From Acinetobacter silvestris (GTDB lineage: Bacteria > Pseudomonadota > Gammaproteobacteria > Pseudomonadales > Moraxellaceae): 52,641 nucleotides of DNA. This document shows, piece by piece, positions 26,929 to 37,503 of the stretch. Each line of letters begins with the position of its first letter. The stretch's first letter is position 1. The DNA lies in the NCBI RefSeq assembly GCF_002135235.1, contig NZ_NEGB01000011.1, positions 1-52,641 on the forward strand, written 5' to 3'. The notes under the pieces were generated by a model. The model was not told where the DNA came from and searched no databases. It worked only from the letters and a program-made list of their open reading frames with translations. The position numbers were made by a program, and so were the translations under genes.

Positions 26929-27062
26929 AGAAATTCTGTTCAGGCAGAAGGCTTTAATCAGCCCTTCCTAGTGTATGCTCGGCTAAATTTTTATCAATGC
27001 TACTTTTAACTATATCGCAATTTTTTGACTATTTTTAAGTCGCTTACCAAACTACTCAACAA

Positions 27063-27869
27063 CTATTTAGAAAAATAGGCATCAAAACGACATGCATCAC
27101 CTTGCCATTGATGATCTGGTATACGTTCAGCTAAATATACGGCAAGGCGTGGTCGTTTCACAATAACGCGTTTAGCGATTTGTATGGCCAATTCGAGTAA
27201 ATTGTCACCCAAATCCATTTCACCATCTTCAGGTAAAAGTAGGTGTAAAAGCTGCATCTGTTTTTTGACTTGTGCCTGTTTTTTAATTGCCTGTTGATTT
27301 TGATCGCGCTGTGGAAACATTGGATCTAAATACACCACATCAACCTGATGATCTTGTCCGATCTGCTGTTGTAAATAAGCAGTAGAATCGGAAAACACCA
27401 AATCAATGCGTTCCACGACTTTGGCTAAGAATGGATCACCTGCGGCTTGTTTTTTTGAATCTTCTAGTAACGTAAATAAAATGGGATGACGTTCAATTAA
27501 TATGACGTGCGCGCCCAAATGCGCCATCAGTAAACTGTCGTGACCCAAACCCGCCGTCGCATCGATCAAGTTTGGTTTCTCAGATAAATTACAGGCTCGC
27601 GCAATCATTTCAGATTTAAGGCTTGCTCTTTTTAATCTTGCGATTTCTGCTTTCCAATCAGGCTGCATTTTCATACCATTCGCACAAAGCCATAACCCTT
27701 GATCATCGACACATAACGCTAATTCAGGATTTAAACGTAGAAAACGAGCATTTAATTGATCAATAACGTCAATATTTACATTCACCAAACGTGAAGAAAG
27801 CACAGCCTGATATTGCTGTGCTTTCTGTAAATGTTCTGTTTCGGTAAATAAGCGAATTTCGCTTACCAT
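27063..27869 (-). CDS. rsmJ: 16S rRNA (guanine-1516-N2)-methyltransferase
   Basis: Methylates G1516 of 16S rRNA with S-adenosylmethionine. The protein is 268 residues from the ATG at 27869. The SAM-binding loop is [20 protein letters not shown], with acidic ERHP after it, and the catalytic motif is [10 protein letters not shown]. The frame extends 20 codons upstream, but that region codes the end of uppP. The start overlaps the uppP stop (ATGGTAA), so the two are translationally coupled. Confidence 0.9.
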   Translation of the reverse strand: MVSEIRLFTETEHLQKAQQYQAVLSSRLVNVNIDVIDQLNARFLRLNPELALCVDDQGLWLCANGMKMQPDWKAEIARLKRASLKSEMIARACNLSEKPNLIDATAGLGHDSLLMAHLGAHVILIERHPILFTLLEDSKKQAAGDPFLAKVVERIDLVFSDSTAYLQQQIGQDHQVDVVYLDPMFPQRDQNQQAIKKQAQVKKQMQLLHLLLPEDGEMDLGDNLLELAIQIAKRVIVKRPRLAVYLAERIPDHQWQGDACRFDAYFSK

Positions 27870-28687
27870 AATTTCCAACCTGTTAAAGCAAACAATAAAA
27901 TGATTAAACCAGATGCAATACGATACCAAGCAAATACCATAAAATCACGCTTAGCCACATACGCAACCAAAGCGCGAATCAGAATAAGCGCGGAAACAAA
28001 TGAAACAATGAGCCCCACAAAAAATACAGTCCAATCTTGGGTAGTTTCATAGATATGATAATTTTTATATAAATCGAGTAAGCCTGCACCAACAATAACG
28101 GGAATACCCAAAAAGAATGAGAACTCTGTGGCTGCTTTACGTGAAATACCCAGCATCATGCCACCAATAATGGTCGCACCTGAACGCGAGGTTCCCGGAA
28201 TTAAGGCTAAGACTTGAATTAAGCCAATATAAACTGCCTCTCTTAAAGAAATATTTTCAACTTCTGCTGCATTCACTTTTTGTGGATTTTTTTCGACCCA
28301 CCAAATAATCAATCCGCCTACAATTAAGCCAATAGCTACAGAGATATCATTAAATAGCAGTGCCTTAACAGTTTCACCAAAGGTCAGGCCAACCAACATA
28401 ATTGGAATAGAAGCGACAATAAGCGTAACCCCAAGATGTCGTCCCTTTTTTTCACCCGTCAATAAACCTGTAGCTGCACCCCAAAGTTTTGCCCAATACT
28501 CATAAACAACAGCAAGAATTGCCCCCATCTGAATTGCAACTACAAAAAGATCACTTTTCTCTTTGGTCCAGAAATTCATTAATTCAGCGGCAAGAATTAA
28601 ATGCCCTGTACTCGAAATGGGTAAAAACTCAGTAATGCCTTCAACGATGCCCATGATGGCTGCTTTAAGGAGCAGTAAAAGATCCAT
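27863..28687 (-). CDS. uppP: Undecaprenyl-diphosphate phosphatase
   Basis: Inner-membrane phosphatase that recycles undecaprenyl diphosphate to the phosphate carrier used for peptidoglycan and polysaccharide synthesis. Its overproduction gives bacitracin resistance. The protein is 274 residues, about eight membrane helices. Both BacA motifs are intact: [20 protein letters not shown] and the [14 protein letters not shown] block. It lies 15 nt after tsaB and overlaps rsmJ by 7 nt. Confidence 0.94.
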   Translation of the reverse strand: MDLLLLLKAAIMGIVEGITEFLPISSTGHLILAAELMNFWTKEKSDLFVVAIQMGAILAVVYEYWAKLWGAATGLLTGEKKGRHLGVTLIVASIPIMLVGLTFGETVKALLFNDISVAIGLIVGGLIIWWVEKNPQKVNAAEVENISLREAVYIGLIQVLALIPGTSRSGATIIGGMMLGISRKAATEFSFFLGIPVIVGAGLLDLYKNYHIYETTQDWTVFFVGLIVSFVSALILIRALVAYVAKRDFMVFAWYRIASGLIILLFALTGWKLW

Positions 28688-28702
28688 GTATTTTCCTAAA
28701 TT

Positions 28703-29368
28703 TTATGGTTTGCCTTGTTCTGGAATTTTTTTCCAAGCATTATCACGTAAATAAACAGGTAATGCATGTTCCGCACTCACCCATTGTTGTTGCTTTGCAT
28801 TGTATCTTGCAATTTCGGCAATATCGTCTGCATTTGCATGAATATGTTGGTATTCTGTAGCTTCAGGCTTAATTAAAACTGAACCAGAACCAATTAAAAT
28901 AAATTTTTGATATTCAGCGGCATGAGCATAATCGAGTAATTTTTCCTCATCGACCAATTGCATAATATTATTTTCATCGCATTGAAAACTGGCCAAATAA
29001 ACTTCTTTCATTCGTGCATCTAAAACGGCGGTAACCGCCGTTAACTTCGCCTCACGATAAGCAGCTTGCGCCAAAGCTTGTAATGTTGACACAGGAATAA
29101 CCGGTAAATCATTTGCCCATGCCAGTGCTTGAGTTACCGCCGCATTAATTCGAACCCCACTAAATGAACCAGGGCCACGACTAAATGCAATCGCAGTTAA
29201 GTCAGGCAATTCTACATTCGTCTGCGCCAGACCTTGTTCAATGAGTGGCAAAATAGTTTGCGTTTGTGCTTTTGCTCTTTCATCTAACTGAAAAAAAAGT
29301 GTTTGTGTTTCATCAACTATAGAAACAGAACACTGCTCATTGGCAGTTTCCAATGCCAGCAATTTCAT
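28703..29368 (-). CDS. tsaB: tRNA threonylcarbamoyladenosine biosynthesis protein TsaB
   Basis: An ASKHA-fold partner of TsaD in making t6A at position 37 of ANN-decoding tRNAs. The protein is 221 residues from the ATG at 29368 (a TTG two codons earlier is less likely). It has MKLLALETANEQCSVSI at the N-terminus, AIAFSRGPGSFSGVRI as the second conserved block, and LAALPV-like family segments (NDLPVIPVSTLQALAQ). First gene of tsaB-uppP-rsmJ. Confidence 0.9.
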   Translation of the reverse strand: MKLLALETANEQCSVSIVDETQTLFFQLDERAKAQTQTILPLIEQGLAQTNVELPDLTAIAFSRGPGSFSGVRINAAVTQALAWANDLPVIPVSTLQALAQAAYREAKLTAVTAVLDARMKEVYLASFQCDENNIMQLVDEEKLLDYAHAAEYQKFILIGSGSVLIKPEATEYQHIHANADDIAEIARYNAKQQQWVSAEHALPVYLRDNAWKKIPEQGKP

Positions 29369-29448
29369 GCACAATCCAACTATCTTAAAAAGTGCGAGTA
29401 TTCTACTCTACTCATTTTAATAGCGCGAGAAATTCTAGATACAGAAAC

Positions 29449-29489
29449 AAAAAAGCCAAGTCATTCACTTCAAGAAATGTTCTTGGCTA
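29449..29489 (-). terminator. Intrinsic terminator of the gamma-carbonic-anhydrase gene
   Basis: AGCCAAG (29454-29460) pairs with CTTGGCT (29482-29488) with a 21-nt loop. On the minus strand the stem is followed by a U-run. It lies about 45 nt after the stop at 29534. Confidence 0.65.
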
Positions 29490-29533
29490 TAACATTTAAT
29501 CTACGTCTTGCTGGGTGATAGAAATATGAATTC

Positions 29534-30064
29534 TTAGAATTCAAATTTCTCTAAATGCATAAAATCTTTAAAGTGTTCTGCATAATGCATAGCACTCATT
29601 TTTAAACGTACTTCGGCATGTTCATCTAAAGTTTTTACCACTTTTCCAGGAGAGCCAACCACTAAGGAATTATCAGGGATCACTTTGCCTTCCGGAATCA
29701 AAGTATTTGCACCAATAATACAATTTTTTCCAATCACAGCATGATTTAAAATCACAGCATTAATGCCAATTAAACTATTATCACCAATAGTACAACCATG
29801 TAGCGTTGCTTGATGTCCAATCGTAACATAGGCACCAATATTCATTTCGATACCCGCATCGGTGTGTAATACGGCATTTTCTTGGACATTACTGAAGTCA
29901 CCTAAACGAATTACACTATTATCACCACGAATAACTACACCAAACCAAATACTCACCTGCCGTCCTAACTCAACTTGTCCAATCACTGTGGCGGTGTCTG
30001 CCACCCAGCCATCCCAAGGTTGTTGTGTTGCTTTTGGCGAATACTGTTTAAACTTATACATCAT
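29534..30064 (-). CDS. Gamma-carbonic-anhydrase-like hexapeptide-repeat protein
   Basis: 176 residues forming a left-handed beta helix from hexapeptide repeats ([42 protein letters not shown]). Candidate metal histidines are in LHTDAG, IGHQA and LHG. The family (YrdA/PaaY/CaiE type) includes gamma-carbonic anhydrases, but many members show no proven activity. Two ATGs are adjacent; the first is used. It lies 28 nt downstream of a NUDIX gene. Confidence 0.82.
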   Translation of the reverse strand: MMYKFKQYSPKATQQPWDGWVADTATVIGQVELGRQVSIWFGVVIRGDNSVIRLGDFSNVQENAVLHTDAGIEMNIGAYVTIGHQATLHGCTIGDNSLIGINAVILNHAVIGKNCIIGANTLIPEGKVIPDNSLVVGSPGKVVKTLDEHAEVRLKMSAMHYAEHFKDFMHLEKFEF

Positions 30065-30092
30065 AAATAAAATCCATTTACTGTCGTAAATT

Positions 30093-30716
30093 TTAATGAT
30101 CGGTTATTTTATTAAAAATTTTTGACTTAAACGCAGGGGAATTCAGTAAAAAAGGCCATGACTTGTGATAGTTCAAGCCATATTGAAATAGTGAAATCAA
30201 AATTCGAGCGGTCAAGCCCCAAACAATCTCATTTTCGACACGCAAGCTTGGAAAATACAAAGATTGATGCGCCAATCGAACCTCATAAGGAATGGGTTTA
30301 GATTCCATTAATTTTCTTAAAGATACAAAAAATATTCTATCAATTTCTGAAGGTTGTGCAATTAAATTAATATCTGCAGGAATTAAACCAACGACAGGTT
30401 TGACCGTCATACCACTCTTTGCTCGTTCCATGGGTAAGTCGCCTAACAGCTGCACATCAAATGGATTAAGTGCTGTTTCTTCCCATGCTTCTCTGAGAGC
30501 AACCACAATATTACTGGTATCACTCGGATCTCGCTTTCCACCTGGAAAAGAAACTTCACCTGCATGGTTATTTAAATAAACAGAACGACGCGTCAATAAA
30601 ACTTTAGGATCCGATTCATTCGTAATCGCTATTAACACAGCGGCATTTGCTGGCTTAATTATTTTGGAAAAGCGTAAGCGCTGCTGCAATTCTTGTGTTA
30701 ATAAGTCATCCTGCAT
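30093..30716 (-). CDS. NUDIX hydrolase, CoA diphosphatase type
   Basis: 207 residues from the ATG at 30716. The upstream extension of 14 codons lacks family character. The UPF0035 and NUDIX blocks are [14 protein letters not shown] and [11 protein letters not shown]. The usual final glycine of the NUDIX box is alanine here, as allowed. The NudL/CoAse family cleaves CoA and acyl-CoA to phosphopantetheine and 3',5'-ADP. It is head-to-head with the other NUDIX gene at 30840. Confidence 0.83.
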   Translation of the reverse strand: MQDDLLTQELQQRLRFSKIIKPANAAVLIAITNESDPKVLLTRRSVYLNNHAGEVSFPGGKRDPSDTSNIVVALREAWEETALNPFDVQLLGDLPMERAKSGMTVKPVVGLIPADINLIAQPSEIDRIFFVSLRKLMESKPIPYEVRLAHQSLYFPSLRVENEIVWGLTARILISLFQYGLNYHKSWPFLLNSPAFKSKIFNKITDH

Positions 30717-30839
30717 TTGCTCTCTTCCTGTTTTTGTTGTGACTTTATCATAGCCCAAATTTTATGGATTAGGCTATAAATGATGCGAAAGTAGAAAATA
30801 TCGGTTATGCTGAGTTATCTTGAAAATTCAACGAAGCTT

Positions 30840-31388
30840 ATGAGTTTTTGTACTGCCTGCGGACATAAAACAATAGACCAAATCCCTTTGGGAGACCATA
30901 AAGTTCGCCAAGTGTGTTCAAATTGTGGAACTATTCATTATATTAATCCAAAAGTCATTTGTGGTGCTTTGGCATTGTGGGACAACAAAGTTTTGCTGTG
31001 TAGACGTGCAATTGAGCCACGCTATGGCTTATGGACTTTACCTGCAGGATACATGGAACTTTTTGAAACCATGGAGCAAGGTGCAGCACGTGAAACTCGT
31101 GAAGAAGCTGAAGCTGATGTGGACATTGAACAGCTGTATTGCATGTATAACATCCCTCGCATTGGACAAATTTACGTGTTATTTAAAACTCAACTTGTCG
31201 ATGGAAAATTTGGTGCCGGTGAAGAAACTATCGAAAGTCGCCTATTTTCAGAAGATGAAATTCCTTGGGATGAACTCGCATTTCCTAGTGTTGAACGTAC
31301 CTTACGCCATTATTTTGAAGATCGTAAAAACAACCAATTCCCAATGCATTTAGAAACCTTGGGTAGTCGTTTAGATCAGACAGGTTAG
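30840..31388 (+). CDS. NUDIX hydrolase with N-terminal zinc ribbon
   Basis: 182 residues from the ATG at 30840. Two CxxC pairs (FCTACGH and VCSNCG) make a zinc ribbon, followed by a complete NUDIX box with G-x5-E-x7-RE-x-REE spacing (GYMELFETM, then ETREEAEAD). The architecture is like NADH-pyrophosphatase relatives and ADP-ribose type NUDIX proteins. The substrate cannot be named. Ribosome-binding signals are weak for all candidate starts. It ends in a shared bidirectional terminator. Confidence 0.83.
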   Translation: MSFCTACGHKTIDQIPLGDHKVRQVCSNCGTIHYINPKVICGALALWDNKVLLCRRAIEPRYGLWTLPAGYMELFETMEQGAARETREEAEADVDIEQLYCMYNIPRIGQIYVLFKTQLVDGKFGAGEETIESRLFSEDEIPWDELAFPSVERTLRHYFEDRKNNQFPMHLETLGSRLDQTG

Positions 31389-31408
31389 CAAAATAAAAAA
31401 TATTCCAT

Positions 31409-31437
31409 AAAAAAACCATCCTCAAGGATGGTTTTTT
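31409..31437. terminator. Bidirectional terminator between the NUDIX gene and filF
   Basis: AAAAAACCATCC-tcaa-GGATGGTTTTTT: a perfect stem with A and T runs on both sides. It lies 20 nt after the NUDIX stop and 14 nt after the filF stop on the other strand, serving both. Confidence 0.92.
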
Positions 31438-31450
31438 ATGTGCTTAATCT

Positions 31451-33367
31451 TTATTTAGTTTTTAAGGTATAGCAACTTGGTAATTCGATATTAATCGTAC
31501 CACTTGCGCGTTTAGCTAAATCTAGTTGTGCCTGATTTGCTTTATCTTTATTTGCAGTATTAAAAATGGATTGAGAAATGGCTTGCATATTCCCCCATTC
31601 AGCCTCTGTCGCAAACTGTCCATTCCATCCGGTAATATTAATCCCATGTGCCGTCGATTTATCCACAATCAAATTCTGTAGATTCATACGCACACCACCT
31701 GAAGTAAAAGATGGCACTTCACCTGAACCAGTTTGTGGCAAGAACATCAAACTTTCATTTAGCCCAACTAAAACACCATCCAAATTACCAAAAACTGGAT
31801 TGGATAAAATCATACGCAATGTTAAAGACTTATCACTATTATCGTAGTTTGCTGCACCCGTTGTTCCGATGCGGTATTGCTGAACCCCAGTGGCTGTATC
31901 TTTATATGTAATCGGATTTACATCAGAACACACCGTAGAACTTAAATCGGTACTGGTTGCATCCGCGCCAATATTGGTTCGAATATCACCATTCTCATCC
32001 ACAACAATGCCCAGTTTCATCTTAGGAATAGTTTTATCTTCAAAACTAAACACGAGGTTTGCATATAGTGGAAATATATATTGCTGACCAGTCTTCACCG
32101 TATTGATCGTTTGAAACACTCGTTTATCTAAATACGTCGCTGGATTGGTCTTATAAACATCAATCGAACCTGTAAATTGCTCACCTGCAGATGTTTGTCG
32201 CCACTTTCCATAGACACTTGAATCTAATGGTGGCTTGGTATCACCCGTTATCCGTTTATACATAAATTCAGTGCCAGGAATAGTGGTTCCATTAAATAAC
32301 GTTCCCTGAAAAATCTCTAAATTGTCCGAAAGATTATCGACTGAATGTAGCTTAAAAGGCTCTGTAACTCTTTTTGATAAAGGATTAATCCAATGTAACT
32401 GCGCATCTGCATTAAGTTTATTCGGCGACACTTGCGTCAATAAATTAATACGCGCGATTGAACTGATGACTTGCTCACCAGTGGTAATAGGTGTCCCCAT
32501 CCACTGCACAGCATAACCCGTGGTATAACCTTGACGTGTGGTTAATAAATACAAATTTGCAATGGCTTCTTTGCCTGAAGGACTTGCACCAAAGAAACCA
32601 CCTAAATCTACATTTGCGCCAGAAACAGCAAGGAAATTTGCTGTATAAACATTTACATTGGAAAGATTAATGAGTTGTACAGCCACTTGTTGTGCCGCAG
32701 TCTCATTCACTGGCGTGAGATCTAACCATGGTTTTAAAATATTGACATAACTTCCATCCAAGAAGTTTGCGACATCAATCGAAGTTTCAATTTTACTTAA
32801 ATCATTTTTAAATTTTTTAGATAACTCGATAGGTTGAACATCGCCAACTAAATTTGTATCTTCTACTACTGCAATGGCTTGAAAAATTCGCGTCAAACCC
32901 ACCATTACTTTAAAAGTATCATCATTCATAGACATTGATGCGGGTACTTTACCAGTCATGCCTGTTGCTATATCAATCAGGCCAATCTGTGTCGGCTGTC
33001 CTGTGACTTTTAGTGAATTTAATTTACTCAAATCAACTGAGCCTAAAGCTATTTTTTTACTTGTTTCAGATCCTTGAATATAAAAATTAACTTTATCCCC
33101 AACACCACAACCGCCAATCGCTACATTTTGCACCATTTCAGTAATAAAATGATTCTTTTGATCACTACTACAATCAAAATTTAACCCTTCAATTGGATAA
33201 TCCACCACAAAAGATTGACACTTTTCTGCTGATGGCAAACAACCATTGGTTGATGTTGCAATCCCTTTATTTGGATCTTCATGAATTACGGCACTTTCAC
33301 CACCACAGCCCGATAAAGCAGTTACTAAGCCTGTTAGGGCAAAAGGTAAAATAAATTTATTTTTCAT
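31451..33367 (-). CDS. filF: FilF, putative surface lipoprotein of the fil locus
   Basis: 638 residues. A lipobox LSGC places lipidated Cys at residue 21, followed by a Gly/Ser linker, so the mature protein is anchored in the outer membrane. The rest is rich in beta-strand and Asn/Thr/Gly residues. Two features stand out: cysteine pairs near residues 43-65 and 85, and no enzyme motif. The name follows the Acinetobacter literature, where FilF is annotated as a pilus-assembly protein and has been studied as a vaccine antigen; its mechanism is not known. Last gene of the fil run, 17 nt after filE. Confidence 0.78.
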   Translation of the reverse strand: MKNKFILPFALTGLVTALSGCGGESAVIHEDPNKGIATSTNGCLPSAEKCQSFVVDYPIEGLNFDCSSDQKNHFITEMVQNVAIGGCGVGDKVNFYIQGSETSKKIALGSVDLSKLNSLKVTGQPTQIGLIDIATGMTGKVPASMSMNDDTFKVMVGLTRIFQAIAVVEDTNLVGDVQPIELSKKFKNDLSKIETSIDVANFLDGSYVNILKPWLDLTPVNETAAQQVAVQLINLSNVNVYTANFLAVSGANVDLGGFFGASPSGKEAIANLYLLTTRQGYTTGYAVQWMGTPITTGEQVISSIARINLLTQVSPNKLNADAQLHWINPLSKRVTEPFKLHSVDNLSDNLEIFQGTLFNGTTIPGTEFMYKRITGDTKPPLDSSVYGKWRQTSAGEQFTGSIDVYKTNPATYLDKRVFQTINTVKTGQQYIFPLYANLVFSFEDKTIPKMKLGIVVDENGDIRTNIGADATSTDLSSTVCSDVNPITYKDTATGVQQYRIGTTGAANYDNSDKSLTLRMILSNPVFGNLDGVLVGLNESLMFLPQTGSGEVPSFTSGGVRMNLQNLIVDKSTAHGINITGWNGQFATEAEWGNMQAISQSIFNTANKDKANQAQLDLAKRASGTINIELPSCYTLKTK

Positions 33368-33384
33368 AATCCTAATCTCTTTGC

Positions 33385-34635
33385 TTATCGAATAACACTA
33401 AGCTTGATCTGTCCTTCATTAGACAATTGTTTGTTTTCAACATCTACAGCAGATGATAATGGCGTCATAAACAGATAACTGGCAGACTGTGGTTTTTTTA
33501 AGACCCCTTCAATCGCGGCATGCTGAAAATCACTTTCAGCAAATTCTTGATTTTTAAAACCACTCACACCCTCAATCACACACCCACTTCCATCTAAAAA
33601 TACGACCAAAGGCCAATAATAACTCGGTGTTTTTTGTGTCGATGCGAAAGAAGTAAGTAAAATATCTTGAACGCTTGGATCTATTTTTACGACTTCATAG
33701 ACAAATTTTTCTTTAATGGGTGCTACAGGCCAAAATCCAACTTCACGATTATTCAGTGTTAAAGACTTTGCCTTAGCAATTTTTTTGCCAGTAAAACAGG
33801 TCTGCTCTAAAGTATTCACAACTTCATCTTTAGGTAAGCGATAATAAGTCGAGGCGAGAATCATCGGCGAATTTACAACAGGTTTTTCATTTTTCAATTT
33901 ATCAATGAATGAACGACTTAGTCCTTTTTCTCGTTCCACTGTATCAAAACGACTGCTGCCCCCAACAACATTTGGCATGACATAAAAACGTTTTTTCCCT
34001 TCTAAATTAAATTCCCTATCTTCTAAAAATTCATTATTAACGTATTTTACGCCATCAATAATGGTGTATTGATGTTCAGATCCTGCTATCTTGGTATTAT
34101 CGATGGGTTGAGTCTCATGTGTCGTTACTTTCGCAGACACTACAGACGTCACTTCTGAGGGAGTCACCTGAGCCAATGGCAATTTTTTAGATGATATTCC
34201 TTCCGATTTTTTTTGGTCACTTTGTTGTTGATCACTCACATCACCTATTAATGACACAACATTTTTTTTGGGGGTAATGCTTTGATGATCAAGATCAACT
34301 TTATCTTTTTTTCCCTCAATCTGATTTTTTAAGCTTACTTGATCATGCTTGACCACACTCTTATCAGAAGACAAACTCCCTGTTGAAACAATATTGCTGC
34401 GCTGATCGACATTCGGTCGAATTTTTGAAAGTTGACTCTCCTGCACAGCTATAATTGCTTTCGGTTCATCAACTTTTTGTACTGCCTTTTTTTGTTGGAC
34501 CACCATTGGGTGTCCATCTGGCCCAATAATAGTATAAAAACCACCCGCAGACACCGTAGAAGCTATTCCAACAGAAAGAAATAAGGTGCACGATGTATAC
34601 ATGGAAGCTTTTAATTTTTTCAGAAACATTACCAT
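33385..34635 (-). CDS. filE: FilE, secreted protein of the fil locus
   Basis: 416 residues. A signal peptide ends near STVSA, followed by GGFYTIIGPDGHPMVV, a short conserved block. The next ~170 residues are low-complexity, rich in Lys, Ser, Gln and Val (coiled or disordered), and the C-terminal half is a folded domain. No known enzyme motif. The start at 34635 overlaps the filD stop (ATGGTAATG), and a second ATG six bases on is equally possible. Function unknown beyond co-expression with filA-F. Confidence 0.72.
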   Translation of the reverse strand: MVMFLKKLKASMYTSCTLFLSVGIASTVSAGGFYTIIGPDGHPMVVQQKKAVQKVDEPKAIIAVQESQLSKIRPNVDQRSNIVSTGSLSSDKSVVKHDQVSLKNQIEGKKDKVDLDHQSITPKKNVVSLIGDVSDQQQSDQKKSEGISSKKLPLAQVTPSEVTSVVSAKVTTHETQPIDNTKIAGSEHQYTIIDGVKYVNNEFLEDREFNLEGKKRFYVMPNVVGGSSRFDTVEREKGLSRSFIDKLKNEKPVVNSPMILASTYYRLPKDEVVNTLEQTCFTGKKIAKAKSLTLNNREVGFWPVAPIKEKFVYEVVKIDPSVQDILLTSFASTQKTPSYYWPLVVFLDGSGCVIEGVSGFKNQEFAESDFQHAAIEGVLKKPQSASYLFMTPLSSAVDVENKQLSNEGQIKLSVIR

Positions 34636-36293
34636 CTCGTTCTATAATTTAAACCAAGAATTGTGACTTTGGTATTTGTTTTAATATTCAAACCCGCGTA
34701 AGGATTTAACAGTAAATTATCAACACCAGTTTTGTTGGCCATGCTACTGCTATTGGCTGGAATATTATCTCGACTACGTAAAAAACCAACGGATAAATCA
34801 ATATCAGTATCTTCATCAAAACGATAACCCAGCCCTAAACCAAAGAGTTGAGCATTATTGATTGGCACTAATGTATTTCGTTTATCATCTGGAATCGAAC
34901 TGGTCCGTGGCTCATAACCGGCACGAAGTTTTAAACGATCAGTCGCTGAATATTCAAAGCCAATCCCCCAGTTCCACGGCGATTGAAAACCTAAAGGCAA
35001 AGCTAAAGACTGGTCTGATACATTATTGGATAATAATTTTGCAATTTTTAAAGCCGAAATCTGTCGATCAAATTCAAATTTAAATTTTTCCCATGCTTTA
35101 AAATCAGTCCACCCCAAGTCAAAATTGACTTGTAAATCTGGTAAAATTTTATATTTAATCCCACCCTGAACGTGAGCTGGATATTCCAAATCCATCGCAA
35201 TCAAACCAGACTCAGTTGGTGGAATATAACCAGGGAATCCTAAAATTGCAGCTAAAATTTGTCCAGTAGCAGAGGAGTTTAGACCTTTAATTAATTCTCG
35301 TGGCGCATTGGCGTTATCAATAAAGTATTTGCCTTTTAAACGCATTTTTGCAGCACTTTGATACACTATACCAAAGCCAAAGTCATCACTTGGATCCCAC
35401 AAAACACCAACATTGAAACTTGGACTTAAACTTTGTTCCATTGAAACTTGCATTTGTCCAAATTTACCAAATGGATTCATACTCTCATTGGTATTACACA
35501 TCCCAAATAAAAGAAGATCTGTAATAACGTTGGAATTTCCCCTAAATGGTGCACAGACAGCTTCATCCACCATCCGTAACACACCAATCATTTCATTCGG
35601 GAAACGCAGATCAGTTTTCAACGCTACTGCTTGATAAGACATTCCGACCGATGCACCGATCGAGAGTTCATCATTCACTTGATAAGCAATAGATGGTGAC
35701 AAATACGTAATACGCTCAATTGCCACCTGTTGTCCCATAAAATTACCGGGATTTCCATCTTCTGAACCAAAACCAGCAACCATGGGTGCATATGCTGCTG
35801 TTGCATAAGTCAGTTTTGATCCCGGCGGATTATATGAAATTCCTGCTGTCGGTGCGACTACAGGCCAACCCGCACCTAAATCGACAATTTTTTTCAAGAT
35901 AGGGACATACAAACTGGCATACTCCACATCCCCATTGGCTTTATCTTTATAATCTGTACATAAACTTGACGGATTATCGGGTGCATCATTACAAATCAAT
36001 GGATCATCTGAATATCCAAAAACGTTATATCCTTGTGGAGCAGAAAACTCTTTCTGAATATTAAAGTTCGCAACAATACCCTGAACATCGGTTTGTAAGC
36101 CTTTCAATTTAGTCAATGCTGCTGGGTTAAAGTGAATTGCACTAATTCCCGGAGGGTCTGCCGTAACAGCATTTCCCATGGTTAATGAACGAACATCAAC
36201 AGATAAGTTTAAACCCAACTGAGCAAATACTGGTGTCGAGCAACCCGTTAAGAAAATCGCAGCAACTAACGGGCGTAATTGTATGTTTTTCAT
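34629..36293 (-). CDS. filD: FilD, OmpP1/FadL-like outer-membrane protein
   Basis: 554 residues, FadL-type beta barrel. Conserved N-terminal block SLTMGNAVTADPPGISAIHFNPAALTKL, and the C-terminus ends LNYRTRW with an aromatic residue as expected for a barrel. FadL proteins are channels for hydrophobic compounds. In this locus the cargo is unknown. The signal region contains LTGC at 15-18, which reads as a lipobox before a possible signal-peptidase-I site (VFAQ). AAAGGG lies before the ATG. Confidence 0.8.
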   Translation of the reverse strand: MKNIQLRPLVAAIFLTGCSTPVFAQLGLNLSVDVRSLTMGNAVTADPPGISAIHFNPAALTKLKGLQTDVQGIVANFNIQKEFSAPQGYNVFGYSDDPLICNDAPDNPSSLCTDYKDKANGDVEYASLYVPILKKIVDLGAGWPVVAPTAGISYNPPGSKLTYATAAYAPMVAGFGSEDGNPGNFMGQQVAIERITYLSPSIAYQVNDELSIGASVGMSYQAVALKTDLRFPNEMIGVLRMVDEAVCAPFRGNSNVITDLLLFGMCNTNESMNPFGKFGQMQVSMEQSLSPSFNVGVLWDPSDDFGFGIVYQSAAKMRLKGKYFIDNANAPRELIKGLNSSATGQILAAILGFPGYIPPTESGLIAMDLEYPAHVQGGIKYKILPDLQVNFDLGWTDFKAWEKFKFEFDRQISALKIAKLLSNNVSDQSLALPLGFQSPWNWGIGFEYSATDRLKLRAGYEPRTSSIPDDKRNTLVPINNAQLFGLGLGYRFDEDTDIDLSVGFLRSRDNIPANSSSMANKTGVDNLLLNPYAGLNIKTNTKVTILGLNYRTRW

Positions 36294-36305
36294 ACTTAAA
36301 TCCCT

Positions 36306-37457
36306 TTAAATTGCTTTTTTCTTCTTACCAAAACCTAAAATATCAAGTGGGAAAGATAAACCTAATGAGACATCAGGAGAGTCTTCAGTTAAACCAATTC
36401 CCAATGTTCCATTAACAATCGTTTCTGGCGATACGCGAACACCTAATGCAATTGAGAACATTGCACTGGTTTGTCCCGCCGCTTTATAAGACTCACCATT
36501 GGTATAAGTAAAGGACGTATTACTATTAAATGATTGTTGATAAGACATAGTCATTGAGACATCGTAATTAAATGAGTACGCATATCCAAATGAAAAACCA
36601 CCAGTAATTCCCGGCTCAAACGTATCTAGAACACGTCTAGTTGTGTCACCACCACCGCGCACTTGATTTAATCCAGTTTCTTTTAAGCCATAACTGGCAG
36701 AAAAAGAAGCAAACAATACAACAGGATCAATATATTTGCGGGTACTCGCCCCTACACCAACTGAATAATAGCCCTTACCTGTAGACAATTCTTTTTCCGG
36801 ATTGATTTCATAAGGACTATCACCGGTTTTAGTTGAAAGGCTACCAAATAAAATAAGCGGTAAACGTCCTGCCTTCAATGGGAATGGTTCCCAACGTGCA
36901 CCAAAACCGATATCACCTAAACCCGCAGTTGTCGTGTCTTTTAAGTTATCTGATTTAGCAATTAAAGGAATAGATGCACTTAAGGTTAAATTATCAGATA
37001 AACCATACTGCCCCGAAAAGGTATTGGTAATAGTATGACTGGCATCTTCATCAACACGCAGTTGATACAAACTCCCTTGATCCATAGCTGCATTAATTTG
37101 TGAATCACGATAATACGAATAATCTAAATCATAAAAAGTTGAAATTTCACCTTTTTTAATTAAAGAATATTGACGTTCATTCGATGTAAAAACTTCTTGT
37201 AAATTGGTTTCCTTTGTCGCATCACCTTCTTGTTGTTTCAAGGCTTGAGCGGCTTTACTGCCCTCTTTAGGAAGTAATGATGGTGTTTCATCTTTATTCA
37301 TTATATTCGGTGCTGTAGTGTCCGTACCAACTTCACTTTGACTCTGATTTTCTTCAACACCATCTACATCTGATACGGCTTCCGCTGCATAAACCCCTCC
37401 AACTGCAACCTGAATACTGATAGCAAGTAAAGTTCTCTTCATCCATTGATTATTCAT
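36306..37457 (-). CDS. filC: FilC, putative outer-membrane beta-barrel exporter
   Basis: 383 residues. Signal peptide (about 1-25), then a Glu/Gln/Ser-rich region of about 80 residues that may form a coiled segment, then a long beta-rich domain (about 105-370) with alternating strands such as GLGDIGFGARWEPF and SFGYAYSFNYDVSMTMSYQ. An N-terminal helical part before a barrel is the layout of Pseudomonas FapF, the amyloid exporter. The C-terminus (GFGKKKKAI) lacks the usual terminal aromatic. AGGA is just upstream of the ATG. Its name follows fil nomenclature. Confidence 0.72.
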   Translation of the reverse strand: MNNQWMKRTLLAISIQVAVGGVYAAEAVSDVDGVEENQSQSEVGTDTTAPNIMNKDETPSLLPKEGSKAAQALKQQEGDATKETNLQEVFTSNERQYSLIKKGEISTFYDLDYSYYRDSQINAAMDQGSLYQLRVDEDASHTITNTFSGQYGLSDNLTLSASIPLIAKSDNLKDTTTAGLGDIGFGARWEPFPLKAGRLPLILFGSLSTKTGDSPYEINPEKELSTGKGYYSVGVGASTRKYIDPVVLFASFSASYGLKETGLNQVRGGGDTTRRVLDTFEPGITGGFSFGYAYSFNYDVSMTMSYQQSFNSNTSFTYTNGESYKAAGQTSAMFSIALGVRVSPETIVNGTLGIGLTEDSPDVSLGLSFPLDILGFGKKKKAI

Positions 37458-37503
37458 TTGATTCCTACCAAAAGTTTGATTATTTAATTTTTAAATCAAT
37501 TCA

